From Anastrepha obliqua (Eukaryota; Arthropoda; Insecta; Diptera; Tephritidae), in the NCBI RefSeq assembly GCF_027943255.1, contig NC_072897.1, positions 38,476,044 through 38,540,043 on the forward strand: a stretch of 64,000 bases of DNA. The letters run 5' to 3'. The translations under genes were made by a program, and so were the position numbers. Positions 42,638-53,161 of the stretch are shown in pieces. The notes below the pieces were generated by a model, which was not told the DNA's origin, did not search any database, and saw only the letters and a list, made by a program, of their open reading frames with translations. Within the stretch, counting starts at the first letter, position 1. Every line of letters begins with the position of its first letter.

Positions 42638-45600
42638 ATGGCTGGAAGACGTCGTCGTTCGAACATAGGACGTAGTACAGTGGATGCCAGAAGACTACGT
42701 TCAGCAAGAGATGAAAAATCGTCAACGGAACGTGAGGCTCGCCGCAGTCAGATGCGGGATAGATATAGAGCTGAGAGAGAGAGGGAATCTTCAGTAGAGC
42801 GTCAGGTTCGTTGCAGCCGGGATCGAGATAGGCATACGGTTCAGAGGGACAGAGAATCGTCAGCAGAGCGTGAGGCTCGACTCAGTCAGCTTCGGGATAG
42901 ATATAGAGCTCAGAGAGAGGGAGAATCTTCAAGAGAGCGTGAGCTTCGCCGCACCCGAGATAAGGACAGACATCGAATAAAGAGAGCCAGAGAATCATCA
43001 GCACGAGTTACTAATTCATGGGTGAGTAAAGAAAATTCGGCCATGAATTATGATCCTTCGATTTCTTACAAGGACGACCGAATAGTATCAATAGGTACTA
43101 TGTCAGTAGTGTGTGAACATTGCTTCGCATTGAAATTCAAGGACGAATCGAAAGGTATGTGTTGTTTACAAGGAAAAGTCAAATTAGAAGAAACTCTCCC
43201 TCCACCTGAACCACTTCACTCTCTTCTTACGGGTGATCATCAGAAATCTAATCATTTCATGCGCGATATACGCCATTACAATAACGCATTTCAAATGACC
43301 TCTTTTAAGAGTAAGCAAGTCGTTGAGCGTGGCTTCATGCCTACATTTAAAATTCAAGGGCAAGTATACCACTTAGCTGGGAGCTTGCTACCACTTCGAC
43401 CCGATGATCACAAATTCCTGCAAATATATTTTATTGCAGATCCAGATACACAAGCATCTACGAGGTGTTCAAGTGTTGCACGGCCAATTGATAGAGATTT
43501 GATTAGATCTCTCCAAGATATGTTACATTCTCATAATTGCTACATACAGTCTTTCAAAACTGCGATTGAGAGTGTTCCAGCAGATACTCCTGACTTTAAT
43601 GTCGTAATCCATGCAAATAAAGTTCCTGTTGGAGAACACAGAGGACGATACAATGCGCCTTCCACGAGTGAAGTAGCAGTGGTGATAGCCGGACAGCAAT
43701 TTGACAAAAGAGATATTGTATTGCATAGTCGTGATGATAATTTGCAAAAAATTTCAGAGTTACACAGATCTTATGACAGCTTACAATATCCTTTGATGCT
43801 ATGTCGTGGAGAAAATGGTTATGCTATTAATATTTCTCAAGTTGACCCAATCGGTGGTACACCTCTGCGTAAAACAGTGTCATGTATGAACTACTATTGC
43901 TACCGTATAATGACAAGACGTAATGATTTCAACACTTTGCTTAGATATGGAATGTTAACAAACCAATACTTGGTAGATCAATATGCTAAAATTGAATCTG
44001 AGAGATTGGCCTACATCCGTAATAATCAAACTAAATTGAGAGCCGAAAATTACGTTCATCTTCAGAATGCTTTACAGGCGAATGAACACCACAACGGCAT
44101 TGGGCAGTTGGTTATACTACCTTCATCATTCACAGGTGGACCTCGATATTTACACGAAAAATCGCAAGACGCCATGGCTTACGTCAGAAAGTACGGCAAA
44201 CCTGATTTATTTATAACTGCAACATGTAACCCAAATTGGTCGGAAATCAGAGAAAATATTAACACCAATTCACCACAAGGCAGATACGATATAGTTAACA
44301 GAGTCTTCCATTTAAAAGTACAGAAAATTCTGCACCTCATTAACAAGTCTCATATATTCGGTCCGCCGCACTGTCATATGTACACAATAGAATGGCAGAA
44401 GCATGGCTTGCCACATGTACACCTGCTGGTGTGGTTAGTGAACAAAATTAGACCAAACCAAATTGACAGGGTTATTTCAGCTGAATTATCGGATAAAGAT
44501 GAAGATCCTATCCTATACGAAATCGTAAAGAAACATATGGTACACGGCCCTTGCGGGACTTTAAACCCGAATTCTCCATGTATGCGAGATTCTAAATGCA
44601 CCAAAAAATTTCCGAAGTTGTTCCAAACTCAAACAATTACTAGCGATGATGGATACCCCAAATATCGTCGACGATCGCCAGAAGGGGGTGGGCAAATTGC
44701 TACCGTCCGAAACATTGATATTGACAACCGATGGATCGTTCCCTATAATCCGCTCCTTTTGAAAATTTTTGATGCCCACATCAACGTGGAGTTGTGCAAT
44801 TCAATAAAGTCAATCCAATATGTTACTAAGTACATTAATAAAGGCAGTGATCAAGCCACTTTCAGCATACAATCACCAAATGAAGTGGAAATATATCAGT
44901 CTGGACGTTACATCTGCAGCTCTAAAGCTGTATGGAGGATTTTATCATTCAAAGTGCACGACCGGTCTCCCACAATTGTCCACCTTGCAGTTCATTTAGA
45001 AAATGGACAAAGGGTGTATTTTACTGAGAACAATATACAAGAAGTTATTAATAACCCGCCGGATACAACATTGACAGCATTCTTCAAGTTATGTGCTCAA
45101 GATGATTTCGCGAAAACACTGACATATGACAGAGTTCCAAGTTACTATACATGGAACCAGAGTTCTAAAGCTTTTCAACGGCGAAAAAAAGGTACTGCGG
45201 TTGATGGTTTCCCCGGAGTAAAAAAAACGGATGCTCTTGGCAGAGTCTATGTGATTCATCCCAACAACAGCGAATGCTTTTATCTGAGAATGTTACTTCA
45301 TATTGTAAAAGGCCCGACATCCTTTGCTCACCTAAGAACTTTACAAGGTGTTGTTTACAATACTTATCAAGCAGCATGCAAAGCTATGGGGCTCTTGGAA
45401 GACGATTCTCACTGGGAAAATACATTATCAGAAGCAGCTGTTTGTAGTTCAGCTACATCATTAAGATATTTATTTGCCGTCATAGTAGTGTTTTGTCAAG
45501 TAACTGATTCTGTTAGTCTATGGAATAAATTTCAAGAAAATATGGCCAGTGATATTCTGATTCGGCGACGGCATGAGTCAAACTCTGTTGATGTACAATA

Positions 45601-47161
45601 TGACCAAAACATATTTGACGAAGCATTATTTGAATTAAACAAAATAGTGCAATTACTTTCGGGTAAAACGATCAAGGATTTTGGGCTGCCGATGCCAGCT
45701 AATACTACTAACTCTGATTTAACTAATAGTGCCGAGTACACAAGAGAAACATCATACGATCAAACGAGACTTTTACAAAATATAGCTCAAGATGAGCCAC
45801 GATTAAACATCGATCAGAAAAAAGTATTCACTGCATTACTATCAACAATTGATAAGAATGAAGGGCAATTGTTTTTCCTTGATGCCCCAGGAGGCACAGG
45901 AAAAACATTTTTAATCAATCTGCTTTTAAAAAAAGTGAGATCTACCGGAAAAATTGCGTTAGCTGTTGCGTCATCCGGCATTGCCGCTACTCTTTTGGAA
46001 GGAGGCCGAACCGCACACTCTACATTCAAGCTCCCGCTGAAAATCGCAACCGATGATGATAACAGCGTCTGTAGTGTTTCTAGACAGAGCAATACAGGAA
46101 AATTGATGCGTGACTGCTCATTAATAGTCTGGGACGAAGCTACCATGTCAAACAAGACGTCTGTGGAAGCACTGGATAGGACAATGCGCGATTTGCGCAA
46201 CAAAAATTCACCTATGGGTGGATGTACAATTCTGTTCTCAGGAGATTTCCGTCAAATCCTACCAGTTGTGACTCGAGGAACACGTGCTGACGAAATAAAT
46301 GCTTCGCTAAAAAGATCCCACCTTTGGTCGCATGTCAATAAATTAGATCTTAAAACTTAAATGAGGGTTTCGTCATCTTCACGTGAGAACAGGCTATTTC
46401 CAGAGATGCTACTAAAAGTTGGCAATGGAGAATTAATACAAAGTGAGGGAAGGATTAACCTAGAAAACCTTTGTGTTTTGATAGACAACATCCAAGAGTT
46501 AGTCAACAATGTCTATCCTGACATTGATAACATAAGTTATAAGACAATATCTTGGTTTAAAGAGAGAGCTATTCTGTCACCAACTAACGAACAAGTAGAT
46601 AAAGTAAATAACTTGATTATTTCAAAGATTGATGCGCCGACGAAAATATACTACTCGGTCGATACTGTTCTCGATTTGGAAAAAGCTGTTCAATTTCCTA
46701 CAGAATTTCTAAATTCTTTGAACCCGTCTGGACTCCCTCCTCACAAAATGGAGCTGAAAATAGGTTGTCCTGTTATTTTATTAAGAAACCTAAGTCCACC
46801 TAAACTTTGCAATGGCACGCGTTTGCTGGTAAAATCACTGAAAACTTTCATAATAGAGTGCACAATACTCACAGGATGTGGTACCGGAGAAGATGTATTG
46901 ATTCCCCGAATCCCTCTGATACCATCGGATCTACCATTCCAATTTAAACGCTTACAATTTCCGGTAAAGACATATTTTGCAATGACCATTAATAAATCTC
47001 AGGGTCAAACCTTCAACGTTGCAGGCTTAGATTTGAGTGTTGACTGTTTTTCACATGGCCAACTGTATGTCGCTCTTTCAAGAGTAACCTCTAGAGAAAA
47101 CATGTTTGTATTGTCTAATGACAAGAAGGCTATGAACGTTGTATATAAAGACATTCTGTAA
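42638..47161 (+). pseudogene. Helitron Rep/PIF1-like helicase (transposase), one in-frame TAA
   Basis: Rolling-circle transposase that nicks and joins single-stranded ends and unwinds DNA. The start ATG at 42638 is the first in frame. Residues 1-125 hold about five Arg/Glu/Ser-rich repeats of roughly 25 residues (RDRYRAERERESS types). Helitron_like_N region follows. The HUH Rep motif is GLPHVHLLVWL (H593, H595), and the two catalytic tyrosines are in YVTKYINKG (Y728, Y732). Helicase motifs: Walker A GGTGKT (1085-1090), VWDEAT (D1166/E1167), GDFRQILPVV; after the stop, TINKSQGQTF and VALSRVTS. A single TAA at 46358-46360, between LKT and MRV, separates 1240 and 266 codons in the same frame. 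No other break is seen. Total length is normal for insect Helitrons. Confidence 0.9.
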
Positions 47162-47445
47162 TATAGTAATTGTTGTAAAAATAAAATAAACACATATGTA
47201 AAAATGCAAAAAGTTAATATGCAAAAATGTAGGGTATGAATTTAGATATCCCAAAGATAGCAGGAAATCTTCATGCTATAAAAAAAGGGGAATTGTTTTA
47301 CTCCAAATTTAACGCGTGCGGGCCACGGGCAGTAATGAATAAGCCACAACTACTGGATCGATTTTAATAATTTTTTCAGTGAGTGACATAGAGTATATAT
47401 TTTATACCCGTGCGAAGCTGGGCGGGTTGCTAGTATTATATATAA

Positions 47446-48840
47446 CTAGCAAACCCGGCCCGCTTCGCTGGGCACACTAAAATAGAATAGATATGGTTTA
47501 GAACAGAAAAGATATGGTTTTCATATTATTTATTTCTTTATTCTTTATTCAAGCGCTTTGGCATAAACAATATTTTTTGTTTTTCTATTTGTTTTTGAGT
47601 AAATATAAAATATAAATTGAAAATCAAGAAAAAAGAAGATTGTTTTTAAATTTCAAATCAACGCATATGAATAAACAATCGTCTTTTTTCCTGATCATCC
47701 ATGAATTTTTCGTTTCAATTTATATGTTTTATTAAGCATTGGAGCTTTTTTAACCATTATCCATTTATATTTAAAAAAAAAAAACGAAAAAAATTGTTTT
47801 TTCCACGAACACATAATTTCATTCGGATTTCACATTAAATTCTCAAATTTCGTAAGAAATTATTCACTGTTCCAAAATTCACTCCAAAAAAATTCACAAA
47901 AAATGCTAAACTTTGCACTTACGTCTTCTCCTTATGGCGTCCAAATCAGAAAGAAATATTGACACATTGCAACTCACACTGTCAAATTGACAGTTCAGTT
48001 CCGCTCCAAGCGTTAAAAAAGTAAACGACATTATGGCTGGTTCAAAAGAACGCTGTACGCGTTGCCGGTGTTCCGAATTACAACCAAACTTTACGAAACC
48101 CATTTTCAATACTTACTTAACAATGTGTGTAAGTTTGGTTTAATTCGGTGCAAAGACACGGCGGGTCCACGTTTTGGCATATATTTCGAGACCCTAGTCA
48201 TCAATAGGTATGAAAATTACCCCGTATTAAAGCACTTATCAACAGCTTTCATTTGATACCCATATTGTACATACACAACCAAAGGTTACCCGGGTTCATG
48301 TTTTGACCTATATCTCGAGACCCTAGTCACGGGGCGGCATGAAAAATACTCTGTACTAAAGCATTCACCAACAGCTTCCATTTGATATCCATATTGTACA
48401 AACACATTCTAGGGTTACCCGGGTCCACGTTTTGACCTATATCTCGAGACCCTAGTCACGGAACGGTATGAAAAATACTCTTTACTATAGAAATCATCAA
48501 CGGCTTCCATTTGCTACCCATATTGTACACACACGTCCGAAAGTTACCCGGGTCCACGTTTTGGCCTATATCTCGAGACCCTAGTCACGGAATGGTAGGA
48601 AAAATACTCTATACTATAGAAATCATCAACAACTTCCATTTGCTACCCATATTGTACAAACACATCCTAGGGTTAACCGGGTCCACGTTTTGGCCTATTT
48701 CTCGAGACCCTGGTATCCGATTCTTAAAATTTCTCCACATGTGTCTCTTCAATGTGGCAAAGTTTGGTTAAAATCGGTTGAGCCATTCTCCGTAAAGTTA
48801 ATCACAACGCGAAAAACGGCTGAATTTTTATATATATAGA
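47446..48840 (-). mobile_element. Non-autonomous satellite Helitron D, 1395 bp
   Basis: Minus-strand element. 5' TC at 48840/48839 (TCTATATATATAAAAATTCA...), host A complement of T48841; 3' CTAG at 47446-47449 with host T complement of A47445. The 3' 700 bp match Helitrons A-C, including the 25-bp hairpin arms (about 47625-47700). Its 5' end is different from theirs and of the more usual kind. It lies 12 bp from the CTAG end of the autonomous Helitron, in the opposite orientation. Confidence 0.82.
48155..48720. repeat. Satellite array of Helitron D, about 5 diverged monomers
   Basis: Five copies of the CCACGTTTTG...CTCGAGACCCT monomer, spaced about 126-132 bp. They are more diverged than in units 1-3 (for example TTCATGTTTTGACC at 48295) and mostly of the CCCGGG subtype. 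This may be close to the ancestral short array. Confidence 0.85.
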
Positions 48841-49239
48841 TGTACATATAACTTTTTTGCAGAGTACAAAAGTTCCATATAAATGAAGTAAATTGTATAA
48901 GCAGAAAATGTTAATGGAATGAGAAGGTGCAAATGTTAAATGAGCTTTTTTCGAGTACTAATTTGTAGATTCATACTAAGGGATTTTCAAATTCAACTTA
49001 CCTCACTAGTCGGGGAATGCAGATATTTACCACGCGAGTGGAGGGTTTCTATATTTACTTACCACGCTAGGACAGGAATTCAGATTTTTTCTGCGTTTAC
49101 CACACTACTAAGGGATTTCATAAGATTTTTCGCCACACTACTAAGGGATTCGACTTATTTCATGCCCACAGCGAAACGAATAAATTTGCGATTAAGAAGG
49201 CCGCGCGGCAGTTAATTTGTGGTGCAGAAGCTAAAGTCG
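48841..49239. other. Unassigned A/T-rich sequence
   Basis: No ORF or element ends that I recognise. ACTAAGGGATTT-like words recur (about 48976, 49113, 49140) together with TTACCACGC/TTACCACAC, suggesting short degenerate repeats. Confidence 0.4.
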
Positions 49240-50110
49240 GCGGAATTATTCGTTTTGTTTTTTGGCACGTATTTAATTCAGATTCAAGTCCTGAAGTCAT
49301 ATTTTTTTCCTTGCACATTTTTTTTACAATTCAAGCCAGGAAAGTTTGGTAAAATTTTTGAGTTTATTTTAATTAAAATTTCTTTAAAATACTGTTTTTT
49401 TTGTAATTCATAAATGGAAATTTCTTTTCGGTATAAAATAGTTCATACTGGATATGACCTGATCTTTATATAAATCAATCAAAACAGAAAATATGTACAT
49501 ATGTCTTTAATCTCTTTTATCAAGTCCAAATTATATTGATGAGAAAATATCATTCTAATATCCGTTCAGAGAGACAAACGTGCATACACACATACATATG
49601 CATATAATTACGCATACAAACTTTCAACTAACGCAGAATATGTGCATATAAAACTGCGAATCGAATAAATGAGTGATTTAGAGAAGTTCATTAGTAATTA
49701 TAGTTTAGCGCAATCGTGAGAGACGTGTCGTATATGCAGTACATCGTTCCATATTTGACTCAGGTTCAAGTCCCTCAGGTATTTTTCTTTGTTCGATATT
49801 TTTATTTAATTTTTTGTATTTGTTTTAATTAGAATTGATTTAAAATAGTGTATTCAGGTTTTTCTAATACATGTTATTTAGAAATTTATTTTCTATATAA
49901 CATTATTCATACATCTTTTCAATTGATTTATATGTAAAACAGCCATAAAGGCAATCATATGAATATGCATTCCTATATTTAATCTCTTCAGTCAAATCTG
50001 AACTACTTACATACACATATTGATGAGAAAATATTCTAATATCCATGGATGCATCCAGAAAGCCAAACGCGCATACACGCATGTGTATATAAATATATAA
50101 ATGACATATA
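49240..50110. repeat. Diverged direct repeat with period about 483 bp
   Basis: GATTCAAGTCCTGAAG (49281) matches GGTTCAAGTCCCTCAG (49763). GATGAGAAAATATCATTCTAA (49538) matches GATGAGAAAATATTCTAA (50022). The stretches between are alignable but diverged. The second copy runs towards the primer-binding site at 50305 and may be LTR sequence; the first would then be an upstream partial duplicate. Confidence 0.55.
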
Positions 50111-50304
50111 TACTTTATATATGTCGACTACATACATGACTCCACTCCCGAAAGTCTCTCACATTTCGTCTGTCATACTCAGAGATAGGAGCCCGAAGTG
50201 TGGGTGATGAAGTTAGAAAAATAGTATTAAGTTATTATTATTGATTAAACAGTCAAAGTGAAATAAAGTCAATATTTAAACCAAAACTTTTGTTAAAATC
50301 TTTC
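50111..50304 (+). repeat. Putative end of the 5' LTR of a 17.6/297-like element
   Basis: The sequence just before the primer-binding site, with TATA-like tracts upstream (about 50085-50100) and AATAAAGTC at 50262. I cannot fix the LTR start because the 3' LTR is outside the window. Confidence 0.35.
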
Positions 50305-50322
50305 TGGCGCAGTCGGTAGGAT
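50305..50322 (+). other. Primer-binding site, 17.6/297 type
   Basis: TGGCGCAGTCGGTAGGAT, the 18-base site that I recall for Drosophila 17.6 and 297 (serine tRNA-primed). It differs from the PBS of the mdg1-like element in units 1-3, so this is a second LTR family. Confidence 0.7.
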
Positions 50323-51020
50323 CTGTGAAAAAGATCCTAATAAAAAACGAATCTTCATAAATACATATTCCTTGCGAAGACGTGTAAATTATTATTTTTA
50401 TTTTTAAATATCCGTTCTGAAGAAAATTGAAAGCAAACACGCTAATAAACTGGCAACAAAAAAAAAAAAAATAAGTTTGTTCAATAAAATGATTAAGAAT
50501 CAAAACAAAATATTGAATATTGAAAAGCTAAAAAGAAAAACGAATGAAAACGGTACATGGTGCATACATATAATGTTTAAAAATTGAAATACCAAAACAA
50601 ACCAAAAAAAAAAAAGACTTAATTAGGAAAACTTACGATCGCATTGGAATCGGCCTTCATTTAACCTTCAATGCACATTTGCTTTGGATAATAGGCTGTG
50701 GTGTGACTTTGAATTGACCTTTTGCGCATTTCTCCACTGCAACAAGTAGTGACAAAAAAGTTCTGATTCTGAATGGATGCTTAGAAGAGCGACGTGTGTA
50801 AAAGTAAAAAGTGAGATTCAAGAGTAACTTCATCAATAAGCAATTAGTTAGAAAGAGCAGTAAGTAGTGATACATTGATAACAAAAGTGACAAAAAAAAA
50901 ACAACATTCGTTACTTGAGTTTACGTTTGGTTGGTGTAAATTCCGTTGACTTCGAGTGACTTTCAATTGATCTTGGCCGCAGTTACTAAAAGAAACAATT
51001 TTGTACAACTAAGAGCGTAA
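50323..51020 (+). other. 5' leader of the 17.6/297-like element
   Basis: About 700 bp, A-rich, without a supported ORF. The gag N-terminal coding part expected here is not recognisable in any frame, so it is deleted or too degraded. Confidence 0.4.
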
Positions 51021-51366
51021 GAAACGAAAATACGTGTTGTGCCGTCAAATTGGGCAATCCTAAGAAAACTTTTGGTTGATGAGTTCGGGGAACATACACC
51101 AATGTCGACTCTTATATTGCAAGTTACTAATATACAATTAAGAAGTAATGTTCGCATTCTATGTGAAGAAATAAATAATGAAATTTGTAGAATTAAATAT
51201 TGCATTAAATTAAAACCTGTAAGTAGCTCTACTAAAACATTTTTGATAAATGAATTAGAACAACTAAGTTTGAAAACCCTCAAAAGAAAATTGCCTAATC
51301 ATTTAACAGCATTAATTAATGCTAATCTAGCAACTAGTGTAAAATCTGCAATTAAAATTTTAAAAG
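51021..51366 (+). pseudogene. Gag fragment 1 of the 17.6/297-like element
   Basis: The frame is open after a stop at 51018-51020. It contains VPSNWAILRKLLVDEFGEHT, LILQVTNIQLRSNVR and KTLKRKLPNHLTALINANLA, resembling the capsid-like part of 17.6/297 Gag. It has no ATG start and no N-terminal part, and it is interrupted at 51366 by LINE I-1. Confidence 0.65.
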
Positions 51367-51713
51367 CAGTCTCCGACTATCACTCAACGCGAACGGTTGT
51401 GATTTATCTGAGTGCGCATATATATTCAGTGAATAACTATCAAAGACTACAAACTGGTAAAAGCCCACAAAACAAAAGAACAAACAAGCAAAACAATAAC
51501 AACATACCAAATCGACGACCACAAACAGGTAAAACCCACAAAACAATAGAACGAACAAGCAAAACAACAACAGCATACCACATTGACAAACAAACAAACA
51601 AAAATAGCACAAACCCAAATAAACGTGCAGCTGCACTATCAACAACTAAAAACTAAACAAGGAACAAAGTAAAATAACAATTACACAAGCGATAACAGAA
51701 ACAAAGTAGAAAA

Positions 51714-53003
51714 ATGGACGATCCACCGGATCGAGGAAAAGCAAACAACCAGCTCGTTTTCATAACGAACAAAAACAAAACACTGAAAAATAATACTAAC
51801 GCACCAAAATACCTAGTTATATCAAGAATTGAAAACACAGAAACGCTAGTAAAAGTGTCCCCCTTCCTAATAAAAAGGGTTATCGGCTCAGTGTGCGGTG
51901 GAGAGGTAGAATTGTGAAAAAAATAAAAAGTGGAAATATTTTAATAAAAACGAAAACTCATGCACAAGCAACAAAACTAATTACTCTCACATCATTCACA
52001 CCCACCATAAAAGTGGAAGTCACAGAACATAACACCCTAAACACCACAAAAGGTGTTATTTTCTCAAGGGAATTGAAAGGGATACCAGAGGAAATAATTA
52101 AAGAAGAACTGAAACACCAAAATGTAAGTGAAGTAAGAAAAATAATGAAAAAAATGGACCAAAGTTTAATCGAAACCGCATTACTAATCATCACGTTCGA
52201 CCACCCAACACTGCCAGACGACCTACTTATCGGCTACGAAAAAGTAAAAATAAGACCATACATCCCACTTCCCCTCCGATGCACCAAATGCTTAAAATAC
52301 GGACACTCGCCAAGAGTATGCAATAATACTCAAGTATGCATAAACTGTGCAAAAGCCTCCCACACCGACCCTGAACTAAACGAGAAGTGCACTAACCCCA
52401 CTGCCTGCAGCAGTTGCATCCAGCAAGGAATTAACAACACAAACCACAACGCCTTGAATAAAATATGTCCAATATTCATAAAAGAAAAGGAAATACAAGC
52501 CATCATAACACTAGAAAAAGTGGATAGACGAAAAGCAATCAGTACATACGAAGACCGGCACCCACAAAACACATCATACGCAAAGAAGGCAGCAATTATA
52601 CCAACATCAATTCCAACACAACCCACAACTCACACACCAATAGCAACCAGAACACCAAAAATTGACAAAACGCAAGCAACCAGCTCCAACAACACCAACA
52701 ATAATCCATCACACTCATCAATCTTACCACATAATTCGCCTCCACCACATACATCGGCCTCCACGCAAAGAGAACAAACCGACTACTCAGACGTCTTACT
52801 CAAGCACCATTACGCCGGAAAATACCATACAAAAAATTGTGAAAGAAAACAAAATCAGAATCTTGCCAAAAAATATATCCAACAGAACCAAAAAGGAAAT
52901 AAAAAAGATAAGCAAGACAACAAAAAGAGCCAAGCGCAGCACAAGCCCAGCTACTTTAAACAACGGCGATTCAGAATCTTCTGAATCAATGGCAACCGAC
53001 TAA
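51714..53003 (+). pseudogene. LINE I-1 ORF1 (nucleocapsid-like, three CCHC knuckles), two frameshifts
   Basis: I-factor ORF1-type RNA-binding protein. It starts MDDPPDRGKANNQLV and shows SPFLIKRVIGSVCGGEV. A shift near 51905 leads to KIKSGNILIKTKTHAQATKL...VRPYIP-like IRPYIPLPLRC. Knuckles: CTKCLKYGHSPRVC, CINCAKASHTDPELNEKC and CSSCIQQG...NHNALNKIC (about 52280-52470). A second shift near 52800 moves the C-terminus to a frame ending SESSESMATD at 53003. Confidence 0.82.
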
Positions 53004-53161
53004 ACAACAAATAGAGTATACATACACCAATTATCCATACACGAACACACTCACATAAACACACACATAAGTACAATAATCTATACATAGTAATTTATAA
53101 ATAAGCAAACGCAACCACAAGAAAATACTTAGATAATATTTACACTATAACTCCACTTGAT

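Larger units (their letters stand above)
41043..47433 (+). mobile_element. Helitron, near-autonomous, 6391 bp
   Basis: 5' TC at 41043-41044 after host A (41042), with the family-typical start ATTATAAAACAAAGCCGC. The 3' end is GGGCGGGTTGCTAG (47420-47433) with host T at 47434, and a short CCC/GGG hairpin (47407-47423) lies just inside. This gives A|T insertion and no target duplication. It encodes one large Rep/helicase frame (42638-47161). A TTAA-flanked MITE with a 264-bp tandem duplication sits in the 5' region. The host is the copia LTR region on the left; what lies on the right is another Helitron. Confidence 0.85.

Noticed and set aside
49700..49785. Functional tRNA gene
   Set aside because: A- and B-box-like words are present but acceptor and T stems do not pair.
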